DNA from: an uncultured Muribaculaceae bacterium
GTDB taxonomy: Bacteria > Bacteroidota > Bacteroidia > Bacteroidales > Muribaculaceae
Assembly (NCBI GenBank): GCA_944321905.1
Contig: CALUNI010000007.1
Coordinates: 1-42,086 of the forward strand
Reading direction: 5' to 3'
Length of the DNA stretch: 42,086 nucleotides
Both the position numbers and the translations under genes were made by a program. Of this stretch, positions 1 to 10,120 are shown piece after piece; the stretch's first letter is position 1; every line of letters begins with the position of its first letter. The notes under the pieces are model-generated. The model made no database searches. It was given only the letters and a program-made list of their open reading frames with translations, and was not told where the DNA came from.

Positions 1-83
1 TCTATATAATCCCATTATTCCGGGGCTATTTGATTAATTGTTTAACTCGTCCCATTTTAACGGGACACTAGTGTAAAAACATA

Positions 84-734
84 ATGAATACAAGAATCGT
101 ATGGGCAGCAAGCCTGCTCTTGGCTTTTACTGCTTGCGGGGCAGACAGCAACAACCATCCCGCTCTCCCCGAGGATGTTGCTACAAAGGGATTTGAACGT
201 ATCGTAGCTGATGGCAATTTCGACATCTATTATGTCCAGACAAATGAAACGTCGGTTGACATGCGAGGTGGCGACGTTTCACATATCAAAATGAATTGCG
301 ACGGAAATACTCTGCATTTCTACGTGACAGGAGAAGGCAGCAACGACAGCGACAATGTGGACATATATGTCACATCGCCAATATTAAAGGGCATAACAAT
401 GAACGGTTCGGGCGACTTCGAGTCAGAAAACCCAATCCATACCGACAATATGGAAATAAGGGTAAACAATGAGGGCGACGTCATGATGCGCAGCCTTGAT
501 TGCAATGAATGCGATGCCAAAACGACAGGCGAAGGCGACATTGATATAGACCGCATAGCTGCCAAACATCTTATCGCAGAAACGACAAACGAAGGTGCCA
601 TAGACTTGCAAAATGCCAATATCGACCATGCAGAATGCACCATACGAGGCGATGGAGACATTGACATAGACGGACATGTGGGACACTGCGACAAACATAC
701 ATACGGCACCGGCACGATAGACATCAACCCTTAA
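84..734 (+). CDS. DUF2807 (GIN-domain) lipoprotein
   Basis: This 216-residue protein begins with a short basic and hydrophobic signal ending in FTAC, so Cys18 is the likely lipidated residue and the protein is probably anchored in the cell envelope. The rest is a run of short beta-strand repeats rich in Gly and Asp, with recurring GEGDIDID, EGAIDL, GDGDIDID and GTGTIDI units. That pattern is typical of the DUF2807 putative adhesin head (GIN) domain, which folds as a right-handed beta-helix. Family members are usually 200-250 residues, so it looks full length. The family's function is not established. The gene converges with dnaK and shares a terminator with it. I see no convincing promoter in the 83 bases before it; a weak 5-bp hairpin lies at 49-66. 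Confidence 0.85.
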   Translation: MNTRIVWAASLLLAFTACGADSNNHPALPEDVATKGFERIVADGNFDIYYVQTNETSVDMRGGDVSHIKMNCDGNTLHFYVTGEGSNDSDNVDIYVTSPILKGITMNGSGDFESENPIHTDNMEIRVNNEGDVMMRSLDCNECDAKTTGEGDIDIDRIAAKHLIAETTNEGAIDLQNANIDHAECTIRGDGDIDIDGHVGHCDKHTYGTGTIDINP

Positions 735-786
735 ACACACACCTTCCCACGCTATACGACACCAAGCAAACACACCGAAAACAATA

Positions 787-830
787 TTAAAAAATAGGGC
801 GTAACTCATTGAGCTACGCCCTACTTTTCT
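787..830. terminator. Bidirectional intrinsic terminator between DUF2807 gene and dnaK
   Basis: The arms AGGGCGTA (796-803) and TACGCCCT (815-822) are a perfect inverted repeat, and CTC/GAG inside the loop extends the stem. An A-rich stretch precedes it and a T-rich stretch follows, so it can terminate transcripts from both convergent genes. Confidence 0.85.
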
Positions 831-858
831 ATTGTTGGTTATCGTTGTTTACCGATAC

Positions 859-2775
859 TTATTTCACTTCTTCAAAGGGAACGTCGGTTACATTGTCGCC
901 ATTGCCCCCTTGGTTGGTGCCACCGGCTTGACCTGCACCGGGTTGAGGTCCGGCCTGTGACGATTGTTGCTGTTGAGCTGCATTATACATGTCTTGCGAT
1001 GCAGCGTGGAACACAGTCTCAAGCTCTTTCATTGCCACATCGATTGCAGCAACATCTTGACGCTGATGTGCATCTTTCAGTTTGGCAAGAGCTGCTTCAA
1101 TCTGCGACTTCTTGTCGGCAGGAAGCTTGTCGCCAAGGTCTTTCAAGCTCTTCTCGGTCTGGAATATCATAGAATCGGCTTGGTTAATCTTGTCGATGCG
1201 TTCCTTTTCGCGAGCATCGGCGGCGGCATTAGCTGCAGCCTCGTCCTTCATACGCTTGATTTCTTCTTCGCTCAAACCGCTTGAAGCCTCGATACGTATG
1301 CTCTGTTCCTTCCCGGTAGCCTTGTCCTTGGCCGAAACATTAAGGATACCGTTAGCATCGATTTCAAAAGTAACCTCGATTTGCGGAACGCCACGCGGAG
1401 CCGGAGCTATACCGTCAAGATGGAACTTGCCAAGCGTCTTGTCGTCCTTTGCCATCGGACGTTCACCTTGCAGCACGTGTATTTCTACCGACGGTTGGTT
1501 ATCTACGGCTGTCGAGAACACCTCGCTCTTACGTGTCGGGATGGTAGTATTTGCCTCAATCAACTTGGTCATAACACCACCCAGAGTTTCAATACCTACC
1601 GACAGAGGAACAACATCGAGCAGAAGCACGTCTTTCACATCACCGCTCAACACGCCGCCTTGTATTGCTGCGCCCACAGCAACCACCTCGTCGGGATTGA
1701 CGCCCTTAGACGGAGCCTTGCCGAAGAATTTTTCAACAATTTGTTGAACGGCCGGGATCCGAGTAGAACCACCCACGAGTATAACCTCGTCGATCTGCGA
1801 TGCAGTGAGGCCTGCATCCTTCAGAGCCTGCTCACACGGCTTAACGGTAGCCTGAATCAAGCTGTCGCACAATTGCTCGAACTTTGCACGTGTCAATGTC
1901 TTTACAAGGTGCTTTGGAATTCCATTCACCGGCATGATGTAAGGCAGGTTGATTTCGGTCGAAGTAGAACTTGACAATTCAATCTTTGCCTTTTCGGCAG
2001 CCTCTTTCAAGCGTTGCAATGCCATGGCATCCTTACGCAAATCAACGCCTTCCTCACGTTGGAATTCATCAGCAAGCCAGTCAATTATGCGATGGTCGAA
2101 ATCGTCACCGCCAAGGTGTGTATCGCCGTTGGTTGACTTAACCTCAAACACGCCGTCGCCCAATTCAAGAATCGATATATCGAACGTACCGCCACCAAGG
2201 TCAAACACTGCGATACGCTTATCGCTCGTAGATTTGTCAAGACCGTAAGCAAGAGCCGCAGCAGTAGGCTCGTTCACGATACGCATCACCTTCAATCCTG
2301 CAATCTCGCCGGCCTCCTTCGTTGCCTGACGCTGCGAATCGTTGAAGTATGCAGGCACCGTAATCACGGCTTCGGTAACCGTCTGTCCCAGATAATCCTC
2401 GGCGGTTTTCTTCATCTTTTGAAGAATCATGGCCGAAATCTCTTGTGGAGTATAGTCGCGGTTGTCTATCCGCACTTTCGGCATGCCGTTGTCAGAGCGA
2501 ACCACTTGATAAGGCACACGAGCAATTTCGTTCGTCACGTTGTCATAGCTCTCGCCCATGAAACGCTTGATTGAGAACACAGTCCTTGTCGGGTTGGTGA
2601 TTGCCTGACGCTTTGCAGGCTCGCCCACCTTGCGTTCACCGCCATCGACAAATGCCACAATCGAAGGAGTGGTATTACGACCTTCGCTGTTAGGAATAAC
2701 AACCGGGTCTTTACCCTCAAGTACTGCAACACATGAGTTGGTAGTACCTAAATCTATTCCAATAATCTTTCCCAT
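859..2775 (-). CDS. dnaK: Chaperone protein DnaK (Hsp70)
   Basis: DnaK is the ATP-dependent Hsp70 chaperone that, with DnaJ and GrpE, binds exposed hydrophobic segments of unfolded proteins in the cytoplasm. The 638-residue product starts [18 protein letters not shown], the phosphate-1 loop of the actin-like ATPase domain (about residues 1-385). It carries the second Hsp70 signature, [16 protein letters not shown], and the third, [14 protein letters not shown]. The interdomain linker [11 protein letters not shown] precedes the substrate-binding beta-sandwich (about 390-505) and the helical lid. The tail is rich in Gln and Gly and ends in a conserved acidic segment (DVPFEEVK). Length and ends are normal. 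dnaJ and grpE are not adjacent, as is common in Bacteroidetes. I saw no CIRCE operator and no confident promoter upstream. Confidence 0.99.
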   Translation of the reverse strand: MGKIIGIDLGTTNSCVAVLEGKDPVVIPNSEGRNTTPSIVAFVDGGERKVGEPAKRQAITNPTRTVFSIKRFMGESYDNVTNEIARVPYQVVRSDNGMPKVRIDNRDYTPQEISAMILQKMKKTAEDYLGQTVTEAVITVPAYFNDSQRQATKEAGEIAGLKVMRIVNEPTAAALAYGLDKSTSDKRIAVFDLGGGTFDISILELGDGVFEVKSTNGDTHLGGDDFDHRIIDWLADEFQREEGVDLRKDAMALQRLKEAAEKAKIELSSSTSTEINLPYIMPVNGIPKHLVKTLTRAKFEQLCDSLIQATVKPCEQALKDAGLTASQIDEVILVGGSTRIPAVQQIVEKFFGKAPSKGVNPDEVVAVGAAIQGGVLSGDVKDVLLLDVVPLSVGIETLGGVMTKLIEANTTIPTRKSEVFSTAVDNQPSVEIHVLQGERPMAKDDKTLGKFHLDGIAPAPRGVPQIEVTFEIDANGILNVSAKDKATGKEQSIRIEASSGLSEEEIKRMKDEAAANAAADAREKERIDKINQADSMIFQTEKSLKDLGDKLPADKKSQIEAALAKLKDAHQRQDVAAIDVAMKELETVFHAASQDMYNAAQQQQSSQAGPQPGAGQAGGTNQGGNGDNVTDVPFEEVK

Positions 2776-3085
2776 AATTCGTATATTTTTTATTGTTATT
2801 AATCTTGTTTACCATATCCGCACCCGGCCGCAGCCGTGCGCAGACGCTTAGAATAGTACAAATGTTATGCCAAAAGGCATCAAACGGCACAAACCGATGC
2901 CTTCATACTGACATAAAGGCAGATTATGCAACCCCACTTTCACACGCACAATTCATACATTTAGGCTGTTTCGATGTCCTTTTTAGCCACTACACATTAT
3001 TTAAATAACGAAATTATTGCGCAATTAATCATTTTAGTATAATTTTGTATGCTGAATAGCATAGTTTTTTAGCAGCCGGTACGAT
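2776..3085. other. Divergent intergenic region dnaK / Crp-Fnr gene
   Basis: These 310 bases contain no supported gene. They hold the promoter of the Crp/Fnr operon at 3017-3047. For dnaK, the only candidate -7-like element on the minus strand is TAACATTTG (2859-2867), which has a 3-nt instead of a 2-nt spacer and no well-placed -33 box, so I do not call it. Confidence 0.6.
3017..3047 (+). promoter_or_regulatory. Bacteroidetes-type promoter of the Crp/Fnr-DUF4924-rfbD-prfC operon
   Basis: TTG at 3017-3019 and TAATTTTG at 3040-3047 are separated by 20 nt. This is an exact match to the TAnnTTTG -7 box with a correctly spaced -33 element. The leader would be about 30 nt. Confidence 0.75.
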
Positions 3086-3787
3086 ATGATTAAAAAAAGC
3101 ACCCTTGAAAACATTATAAAAGAGGATTTAGCCGAGATTTGGTCGATTCTGACAATTGAAGAGAAACATCTTGTGGCTGACAATTTTGTCATCCATAATT
3201 TCAAGAAGAACCAGATCATTTATGCCGAAAACGACGAGCCCGAATACCTTTGGTGCCTTTTAAAAGGAAAAGTGAAAATGTTCAAAGACGGGGTCGGAGG
3301 CAGGCAACAAATCCTGCGCCTATACCGCCCGATACAATACTTCGGCTACAGGGCATACTTTGCCAACGAGCCTTACGTGTCAAGCACGGCGGCTTTCGAG
3401 GCTTCGCAATTGGGAGCGATAAGCATGAAGCTCGTGACAGACATCATCGACAAGAACCGCAAGCTTGCATGGTTTTTCATACACGAATTGTCGAAGCACC
3501 TGGGAGGCTCAGACACCAAGATGGTAAACCTCACACAAAAGCACATACGCGGCCGGCTCGCCGAAGCCTTGACTATACTAATCGACAACTACGGGTTTGA
3601 AGACGATGGAGAAACCTTGAAAATATACATGGCACGCGAAGACCTCGCCAACCTGTCAAACATGACCACATCAAATGCGATTCGCACACTATCGACATTC
3701 GTCAGCGAGAAAATAATCACAGTCGATGGACGCAGGATTAAAATAGTAAACGAACCGGCTCTGCGCAAAATCAGCAAATTCGGTTAA
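3086..3787 (+). CDS. Crp/Fnr family transcriptional regulator
   Basis: This 233-residue protein has the two-domain layout of the Crp/Fnr family. Residues of about 20-140 form the cyclic-nucleotide-binding-like jelly roll (KNQIIYAENDEPEYLWCLLKGKVKMF), followed by the long dimerisation helix. A C-terminal winged helix-turn-helix covers about 165-220 (MAREDLANLSNMTTSNAIRTLSTF). It has no Fnr-type N-terminal cysteine cluster, so it is not an obvious oxygen sensor, and the cAMP-contacting RS motif is not clear, so its effector is unknown. It is the first gene of a likely four-gene operon, 23 bp ahead of the DUF4924 gene, behind a strong promoter. Its targets cannot be read from the sequence. A Crp-family regulator is near certain; a specific name is not justified. 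Confidence 0.92.
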   Translation: MIKKSTLENIIKEDLAEIWSILTIEEKHLVADNFVIHNFKKNQIIYAENDEPEYLWCLLKGKVKMFKDGVGGRQQILRLYRPIQYFGYRAYFANEPYVSSTAAFEASQLGAISMKLVTDIIDKNRKLAWFFIHELSKHLGGSDTKMVNLTQKHIRGRLAEALTILIDNYGFEDDGETLKIYMAREDLANLSNMTTSNAIRTLSTFVSEKIITVDGRRIKIVNEPALRKISKFG

Positions 3788-3810
3788 CAACACCTTCCTC
3801 CTATCAAAAA

Positions 3811-4371
3811 ATGCTAATAGCAAACAAGAAACGCAAAGAAAATATTGCCGAATACCTGCTATACATGTGGCAGATAGAGGACTTGATACGCGCAAACGGC
3901 TGCGACATCGAGCAAATAAAATCCAACATCATCGACCGATACGACGTGGACGACAAGACTCGAAGCGAAATAACCGACTGGTACGAAAATCTCGTAAAGA
4001 TGATGGAACTTGAAGGCGTGAAGCAACGCGGGCATTTGCAAATCAACAAAAACGTAATCATCCGCCTAAACGATTTCCACAACGCGTTGCTCGATTCGGC
4101 AAAATTCCCAGAATATCGTGCCGAATACTACAAGACGCTCCCTTTCATCGTGGAATTGAGAGCAAAATCGGGCAACGACCCGGCCGGAGAAATAGAAACA
4201 TGCTTCAACGCCCTTTACGGCACACTGATGCTGCGGCTTAACCACAAGGATCTGAGCGACGGCACAAAGGAAGCCATCGCCCAAATATCACGGTTGTTGG
4301 CAAGGTTATCGGCACTGTATCTCAAAGACGAGCAAAAGCCCATAATCGACAATGAAGAAGAGATAGTTTAA
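3811..4371 (+). CDS. DUF4924 family protein
   Basis: The 186-residue protein opens MLIANKKRKENIAEYLLYMW, which I recognise as the start of the Bacteroidetes DUF4924 family. It appears entirely helical, with no signal peptide or membrane segment, so it is probably cytoplasmic. The second half (about 80-170) has amphipathic helices with many Leu and Arg residues, and the last ten residues are acidic. No function is known for the family. It sits 23 bp after the Crp/Fnr regulator and 78 bp before rfbD. A DUF4924-rfbD-prfC order is, from memory, common in Bacteroides and relatives. The 78-bp gap holds a small GCGCGT/ACGCGC palindrome at about 4373-4386 of unknown meaning. Confidence 0.85.
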   Translation: MLIANKKRKENIAEYLLYMWQIEDLIRANGCDIEQIKSNIIDRYDVDDKTRSEITDWYENLVKMMELEGVKQRGHLQINKNVIIRLNDFHNALLDSAKFPEYRAEYYKTLPFIVELRAKSGNDPAGEIETCFNALYGTLMLRLNHKDLSDGTKEAIAQISRLLARLSALYLKDEQKPIIDNEEEIV

Positions 4372-4449
4372 TGCGCGTCAACGCGCTGCCAAAGCCGTAA
4401 GCCAAGCACTTAAATATTTTTTGAGGACAAAACCAAAACACGCAAACAA

Positions 4450-5319
4450 ATGGCAAAGAATTTATTAATTACCGGAGCCAACGGCCAACTGGGCAACGAA
4501 ATGAGAAACCTGCTGGCCGACCGCAGAGAATTCAACTCGTTTTTTACCGACATCGACAGCCTCGACATAACCGACGCCAAGGCTGTTTACCACTTCATCG
4601 AAAGCAACAAAATCGACACTATAGTGAATTGTGCGGCCTACACGGCTGTCGATAAAGCCGAAGACGACATGGTGCTTTGCGCAAAGCTCAACGTTGATGC
4701 CGTCGGCAACATCGCCGGCGCGGCAAAAAACTATGGCGCACGTGTGATACACGTATCCACCGACTACGTGTTTGACGGATACAACTACCAGCCTTACACC
4801 GAGGATGATGACACCAATCCAAAGACGACATACGGCACAACCAAGCGCGACGGCGAAAAAATGCTGCTTAAGATTGCACCCGACAGCATAATCGTGCGTA
4901 CAGCATGGCTATACTCCCCTTACGGCAAGAATTTCGTGAAAACGATGCTCAAACTTGGCGCAGAGAAAGACTCGTTAAACGTCGTATGCGACCAAATAGG
5001 CACGCCGACCTGCGCAGCCGACCTGGCCGCAGCCATCATGTCGATAATCACACACGAAGAATGGATACCTGGCATATACCATTTCTCTGACGAAGGCGTA
5101 TGCTCATGGTACGACTTTACAAAAGCCATTCACCGAATTGCGGGCATAAGCTCATGCAAGGTAAAACCGGTGAAATCAAAGGAATACCCGACGCGCGCCA
5201 TACGCCCTCTTTACAGCGTCCTCGACAAGAGCAAAATCAAGCAAACGTTCGGCATCGAAATCCCTCATTGGGAAGAAAGCCTTGAGAAATGCATCAAAGT
5301 AATAACAGAAAACAATTAG
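4450..5319 (+). CDS. rfbD: dTDP-4-dehydrorhamnose reductase
   Basis: RfbD/RmlD reduces dTDP-4-dehydro-L-rhamnose to dTDP-L-rhamnose with NAD(P)H, the last step in making the rhamnose donor for lipopolysaccharide and other surface glycans. The 289-residue protein is an extended short-chain dehydrogenase. It has the Rossmann motif GANGQLG near the N terminus, [12 protein letters not shown], the active-site serine/threonine region STDYVFDG, and the catalytic YxxxK as YGTTK. The later segment [12 protein letters not shown] is typical of RmlD. Length is normal (about 285-300). The other dTDP-rhamnose genes (rfbA, B, C) are not nearby. Its stop lies only 13 bp before the prfC start, so the two are almost certainly cotranscribed. 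Confidence 0.96.
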   Translation: MAKNLLITGANGQLGNEMRNLLADRREFNSFFTDIDSLDITDAKAVYHFIESNKIDTIVNCAAYTAVDKAEDDMVLCAKLNVDAVGNIAGAAKNYGARVIHVSTDYVFDGYNYQPYTEDDDTNPKTTYGTTKRDGEKMLLKIAPDSIIVRTAWLYSPYGKNFVKTMLKLGAEKDSLNVVCDQIGTPTCAADLAAAIMSIITHEEWIPGIYHFSDEGVCSWYDFTKAIHRIAGISSCKVKPVKSKEYPTRAIRPLYSVLDKSKIKQTFGIEIPHWEESLEKCIKVITENN

Positions 5320-5332
5320 CATAAAAACGACA

Positions 5333-6916
5333 GTGGCAAGCTTAACTTCAGAAATAAACCGGCGACGCACTTTCGCCATCATATCTCACCCCGACGCAGG
5401 CAAAACCACGCTAACCGAGAAGCTGCTTCTTTTCGGTGGTGCAATCCACGTGGCCGGAGCTGTGAAGTCAAACAAAATCAAGAAGACGGCAACGTCAGAC
5501 TGGATGGAAATCGAGAAGCAACGAGGCATATCGGTGGCAACGTCGGTAATGGGCTTTAACTATGGCGACTACAAAATCAACATCCTCGACACTCCGGGAC
5601 ACCAAGACTTTGCCGAAGACACCTACCGCACATTGACAGCAGTCGATAGCGTTATCATCGTGGTCGATGTGGCAAAAGGCGTGGAGATGCAGACGCGCAA
5701 GCTGATGGAAGTGTGCCGGATGCGAAACACTCCGGTTATAATCTTCGTCAACAAGCTCGACCGCGAGGGTAAAGACCCATTCGACATTCTCGACGAGCTG
5801 GAATCGGAACTGAAAATAAAAGTACGCCCACTGTCATGGCCGATAAACATAGGCGCACGGTTCAAAGGCGTTTACAACATTTACGAGCATGGCCTTGACC
5901 TGTTCACTCCCGACAAACAGAAAGTGACCGAACGTGTGGAGATAAAAGACGTGAACGACCCGGCCATCGATGCCGCCGTCGGTACGGCCGACGCTACAAA
6001 GTTACGTGAAGACTTGGAGCTGATCGAAGGCGTGTATCCCGAGTTCAACGAACTTGACTATCTTGATGCCAAGGTCGCACCTGTGTTCTTCGGTTCGGCC
6101 CTCAACACCTTTGGCGTGAAAGAGCTGCTCGACTGCTTTGTGCGCATAGCTCCAAGCCCGCGTCCCACACAAGCCGAGGAGCGCATGGTAGAACCGGGCG
6201 AAGAGGCATTTAGCGGATTTGTATTTAAAATCCATGCCAACATGGACCCAAATCACCGCAGCTGCATAGCTTTCGTGAAAGTATGTTCGGGAATATTCCA
6301 TCGTAACGCAAACTACAAGCACATACGCCTTGGAAAAACGCTTAAATTCTCGGCACCCACGGCATTCATGGCGCAGAAGAAAGACGTGGTTGACGAAGCA
6401 TTCCCCGGCGACATAGTGGGCCTGCCCGACAACGGAGGCACATTCAAGATAGGCGACACGCTCACCGAGGGCGAGAATCTCCACTTCAAGGGGCTGCCAA
6501 GCTTCTCGCCGGAGATGTTCAAATACATCGAGAACACCGACCCGATGAAAACAAAGCAGCTAAACAAAGGTATCGAGCAGCTCATGGACGAGGGCGTGGC
6601 ACAACTTTTCATCAACCAATTCAACGGGCGAAAAATCATCGGCACAGTCGGACAACTGCAATTCGAGGTCATACAGTATCGCCTGCTCCACGAATACGGC
6701 GCACAATGCCGGTGGGAACCGATACACCTGTACAAGGCATGCTGGATTGAAAGCGACGATGATGCCGCCCTCGAAGCCTTCAAAAAGCGCAAGCACCAAT
6801 TCATGGCCATCGACCGTGACGGACGCGACGTGTTTCTGGCCGACTCAAGCTATGTGCTGCAAATGGCACAGACCGATTTTCCGAAAATACGTTTCCACTT
6901 CACGTCTGAATTCTGA
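5333..6916 (+). CDS. prfC: Peptide chain release factor 3 (RF3)
   Basis: RF3 is a translational GTPase that recycles RF1 and RF2 from the ribosome after peptide release. The 527-residue product has the GTP-binding motifs G1 ([13 protein letters not shown]), G2 near [10 protein letters not shown]3 (DTPGHQDF) and G4 (VNKLDRE), followed by domain II and the RF3-specific C-terminal domain ([18 protein letters not shown]). Length matches the family. The start codon is GTG at 5333. It is preferred because translation from it gives the conserved RF3 opening ([23 protein letters not shown]) and there is no upstream in-frame ATG outside rfbD. It is the last gene of the operon and is followed by a strong hairpin. 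A 7-C run directly follows the stop codon. Confidence 0.98.
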   Translation: MASLTSEINRRRTFAIISHPDAGKTTLTEKLLLFGGAIHVAGAVKSNKIKKTATSDWMEIEKQRGISVATSVMGFNYGDYKINILDTPGHQDFAEDTYRTLTAVDSVIIVVDVAKGVEMQTRKLMEVCRMRNTPVIIFVNKLDREGKDPFDILDELESELKIKVRPLSWPINIGARFKGVYNIYEHGLDLFTPDKQKVTERVEIKDVNDPAIDAAVGTADATKLREDLELIEGVYPEFNELDYLDAKVAPVFFGSALNTFGVKELLDCFVRIAPSPRPTQAEERMVEPGEEAFSGFVFKIHANMDPNHRSCIAFVKVCSGIFHRNANYKHIRLGKTLKFSAPTAFMAQKKDVVDEAFPGDIVGLPDNGGTFKIGDTLTEGENLHFKGLPSFSPEMFKYIENTDPMKTKQLNKGIEQLMDEGVAQLFINQFNGRKIIGTVGQLQFEVIQYRLLHEYGAQCRWEPIHLYKACWIESDDDAALEAFKKRKHQFMAIDRDGRDVFLADSSYVLQMAQTDFPKIRFHFTSEF

Positions 6917-6961
6917 CCCCCCCAATTCATCCAAAATAAAAGTATTCGCAATATGAGTGAC

Positions 6962-6996
6962 GAGGGCGAGCCGAAAAGCTCGCCCTCTCTTGCTTC
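6962..6996 (+). terminator. Intrinsic terminator after prfC
   Basis: GAGGGCGAG (6962-6970) and CTCGCCCTC (6979-6987) form a perfect 9-bp GC-rich stem with an 8-nt loop. A T/C-rich tail follows on the plus strand, and no T tract is present on the minus side. Confidence 0.8.
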
Positions 6997-7095
6997 CTCA
7001 ACCTACCGACTTTATACGTTTTGTTTGCCACCTGTTTTTTGATATGGAACAGCCATTCTAAGAAATTACATGTCATGCGTCATGAGAAATGCAAA

Positions 7096-9418
7096 TTACA
7101 ATCTGCCCTTTTCTGAATTTGCAACCCCTTTACCCTTGTAGCGCGAACGCGCTGAATTGAAGTTGTACCTTATTGTCAAGGTCAAATCGCGGGTGTCATA
7201 GATTTTATTTGCGCTTATCGCGCTAATCGCGTCGTAGCTGACAAATTCCTGCCGCCAAGTGCCAAACACGTCGTTCAATTGCAACTTCAAGCTCCAAGTG
7301 TCGTTGGCAAACGACTTGTAAATGCCTATATCACAATTCCAACTGCTTTTCAAATGAAGATTCTCCGAGTCGCCCGAAGTACGACCCGCGAAATCAACAT
7401 TTAGCCACAAGTCCCAAGGCATGTGGATTGCGTTGTTAAGCCTAAATATGCCCATGGGGGTTGTCCATTTTAAGGGTCATGCCATTGTGTTCCAACTTGA
7501 AGTCCTGCCACATCACGCCTGCCATGAGTGAGGGATTCCAGCACCCTACCGATGGCGAAAAGCTAAGCATGGCCGTCCACGAACCATATCGGGGCATATT
7601 CAGCATGGTCAACAATGTCGCCTGTGAATCGTCGGAATATTGTGTAGTCTGCCACATGAAATAATTCTTGGTCGAAGTATAATCAAGCTCCACGGCGAGG
7701 TCTTTCCAATATGCCGACACCGACACATAATCGCGATAAATAGGCTGCAGATTGGGATTGCCGCTCTCGTAATTATACCTGTCGATGTATCTTACCGACG
7801 ATGAAAGTTGTTCAAATAGCGGGCGAGAGGTCTTGCGCGAATACTTGGCACTTACATTCACATTTCCCAATGGTAACATTATCGATGCCGACGGAGCAAA
7901 ATTATTGTAATTGCGGCTTTGGTCAACCTGCCTGATCCCGAAAACATAGTAACCGGAATTGGTATATTCCCAACGCAGCCCGGCCGACAACGAAACCCTA
8001 CCGAATGTCTGTCGGGAATCGACAAACAAGGCGTATGTGGTTTCGTCTATCTCGACATCGTTATCCTCTATAAAATCGGCATGGCTGTCATATATGTCTT
8101 TCCTGTGGATGTTGCTTATTTCCACCCCGAATCGTATATCGCCCTTGAATATGGAATAAGCGACATTTGTACTGCCGGCCAATAGCCTGTTGACAACATC
8201 ATTGTTCGTTTCAAAATCACGGGTGGGGTTTACGGCAGAAATTTCTTCGATGCCCCTGCGCTGGTCATTATTTTGCCACAAGGCGTCGAAATTCACAGCA
8301 AGATTCAATTTGCCGAACTCCCCGGCATAATATGTACTCAACAGATGTTGCCTCTTTTCCTGGTCAGAGCAGAGTGATTCATCCAATTTATCGTAAAACT
8401 CACCATTCAAACAGCGCGACGCATTGCTACCCGTGTTGCCGGTAGATTGTCTGAAAGTGAAATCATAATACAGCCCTGCGCTATGACTTCCTTTGCCATA
8501 GTTAACGCCTATTCTGCCTTGATAGACAGGATACTTTGAGCGTTCATTGCGGTTGCTTGTTTGTAAAACTGTTCCCGTCCGTAGGTATTGGAGCGTACTG
8601 TTGCTTGCCGAAAGCCTGTCGCGATAATTCTCGTAGTGCAACATTCCAAACAGGTCAAAGCCTTCTTTCCGATAATTGAAATCGACTTGCTCGAAGAGGT
8701 ATGCATAATGCTTATACCCTATTGTAGTACGGTCGTTCACCGAAAAACCGTCTCCGGCCTGCGGCCTTGTCTTTATTTTAATTACCGCATTCGCGGTGGC
8801 AGGGTACTCAGACCCGGGATTGGTTATCACTTCCACATTCTCGATGCCGTCTGATGCCAGACGGTCAAGTTCTGACCTGTCGCGCAACCTGCGTCCGTTG
8901 ATGTAAACCAGAGGCTCTCCCTTACCCAATACCTCCAATTCCGTTCCCGACTTCACAACGAAAGGCATCTTCGCAAGCACGTCGGCTGCCGTGCCGGCAT
9001 GTTCAAGGTAAGTATTCTCAATATCCACCATGATGCCTTCGTTCCCCATTTTTAATATACGTCGCCGCCCATTAATGACTATTTCGGAAAGTGCCAATGC
9101 CGACGGGGTCAAAAAAATCGTGTCGATATTGCCACCCGAAGGATTGTCGATGAATTTATCTTCAAATCCGAGAGCCGACACTCGCAATATAGCCGTGAAA
9201 CCGGGCCGGCGCAAGGTAAATCGACCGCACGAATCCGAAACAGCACCGCCGATTATGGCTGAATCCTCTCGCGCCATCAAGGTCACATTGGCATACTCTA
9301 CCGGACGTCTGTCAGCGTCGATAACAGTACCGCATATGCACTCCTGCGGCATACTGGCAAAAAGCGCATTCAATGCAAGGCAGAATGAAAACCCCACCGT
9401 CAATATTCTTAATTTCAT
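7096..9418 (-). pseudogene. Outer-membrane beta-barrel (TonB-receptor-like) protein, frameshifted near its C terminus
   Basis: Reading from the ATG at 9416-9418, the protein has a signal peptide (MKLRILTVGFSFCLALNALFA). A carboxypeptidase-regulatory-like Ig domain follows (GTVIDADRRPVEYANVTL), then a plug-like region (ADVLAKMPFVV, YINGRRLRDRSELDRL, IENVEVITNPGSEY) and a long beta-barrel. This is the layout of the Bacteroidetes outer membrane beta-barrel family (PF14905 type), about 773 residues if intact. The frame breaks at a 5-nt homopolymer (7456-7460; C5 on the coding strand). As written it ends after KMDNPHGHI, but with four Cs it continues as DNPMGIFRLNNAIHMPWDLWLNV and ends with the family's characteristic tail (YKGKGVANSEKGRL). 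The two pieces are therefore one broken gene, or one gene with a sequencing error. Upstream its frame is fused to the preceding gene at a G9 tract. Its substrate is unknown. Confidence 0.85.
7456..7460 (-). other. Frameshift site in the beta-barrel gene (C5 on the coding strand)
   Basis: Removing one base from this 5-nt run joins the upstream frame (KMDN) to the downstream frame (PMGIFRLNNAIHMPWDLW) without loss. Both sides match the expected family sequence. Confidence 0.85.
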
Positions 9419-9435
9419 TTTATATGTGAATTTAA

Positions 9436-10120
9436 CTAATTTATACCCCCCCCCGGTCACGACCCAATCTCCATTACGGAGTTTTCTTAAAGCAAGGTTA
9501 TGCTGTATTACACTGCCGTCGGGCAATCGCAACCTGTATGGCACAAAAATATTGTCGCCATTGCCAGATTTAAAAGATTGGCCTATACTCAATAAAATCG
9601 CATCTTCTAATCTGGCCTTGTAAGCAGACTCGGCAATCGGTGGCTCAATCACTTTATATAAAATCTCAGTGTCCCAGGTCTTAAAAGCATTCAATACAGC
9701 CGATGCCACTTCCTCTGCGTCCAATCCGGCCAATCCCGGAACCATATCGTCACAATAATCCACAAAATGCACATCAGGTGGCAGTTGCGTTATATCCGAA
9801 AAGCGACTGTCATAATTAATATGAGAAATTCTCAATACTTCTATCTCTTTTCTATCGGTAATGATGCACACCGACACTCCTTTCAACTGCTTTGTTCTCG
9901 CATCAAACCTGTACCTTCTAATGTTTTCAGATTCCTCGATGGAAAAATTCAACATATAAGGATTTTCAAAGTCTCCTTTAGGCAGTGAATGAACTTCCAA
10001 AAGGATTTCATCACCGTTGTTCTTGACTTTGTATTCAGCCCCGGCCTCCGACATGCTCTGTTCCAATTCCTGTTCCAAAACCTTTTCGGGAGGTTTCCAC
10101 TGAAACCTTCTGCACGCCAT
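9436..10120 (-). pseudogene. Unknown protein between ECF sigma factor and receptor, probably a remnant or fusion
   Basis: About 230 codons are open here, in frame with the downstream receptor. The first 22 residues include KPPEKVLEQELEQSM, which resembles the linker and start of region 4 of an ECF sigma factor. From about residue 23 (a possible ATG at 10052-10054) the sequence is different: a beta-rich stretch (GDEILLEVHSLPKGDFENPYMLNFS, RRYRFDARTKQLKGVSVCI), then a helical stretch, then NGDWVVTGGG. I do not recognise this part. By position it could be the remnant of an anti-sigma or periplasmic signalling protein. No stop codon occurs in the present sequence, because nine Gs at 9446-9454 let the frame run into the receptor. 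With eight Gs the frame would stop at TAG (9436-9438), 17 nt before the receptor ATG, which is a natural operon spacing. Confidence 0.55.
9446..9454 (-). repeat. Poly-G tract (nine G on the coding strand) at a gene junction
   Basis: Nine consecutive C on the plus strand are nine G on the coding strand. Nine keeps the middle gene in frame with the receptor. Eight gives a TAG stop at 9436-9438, and ten gives a TAA stop at 9441-9443. Homopolymers of this length slip during replication and during sequencing. Confidence 0.9.

Noticed and set aside
49-66. GTCCC/GGGAC inverted repeat before the first gene
   Set aside because: Only 5 bp with an 8-nt loop and no T tract; too weak to call a terminator or operator.
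423-809. Long minus-strand frames opposite the DUF2807 gene
   Set aside because: Shadow frames of a well-supported gene; no homology and they run over the terminator.
2859-2867. TAACATTTG as a dnaK promoter
   Set aside because: Spacer inside the -7 box is 3 nt rather than 2, and the nearest TTTG is 22 nt away.
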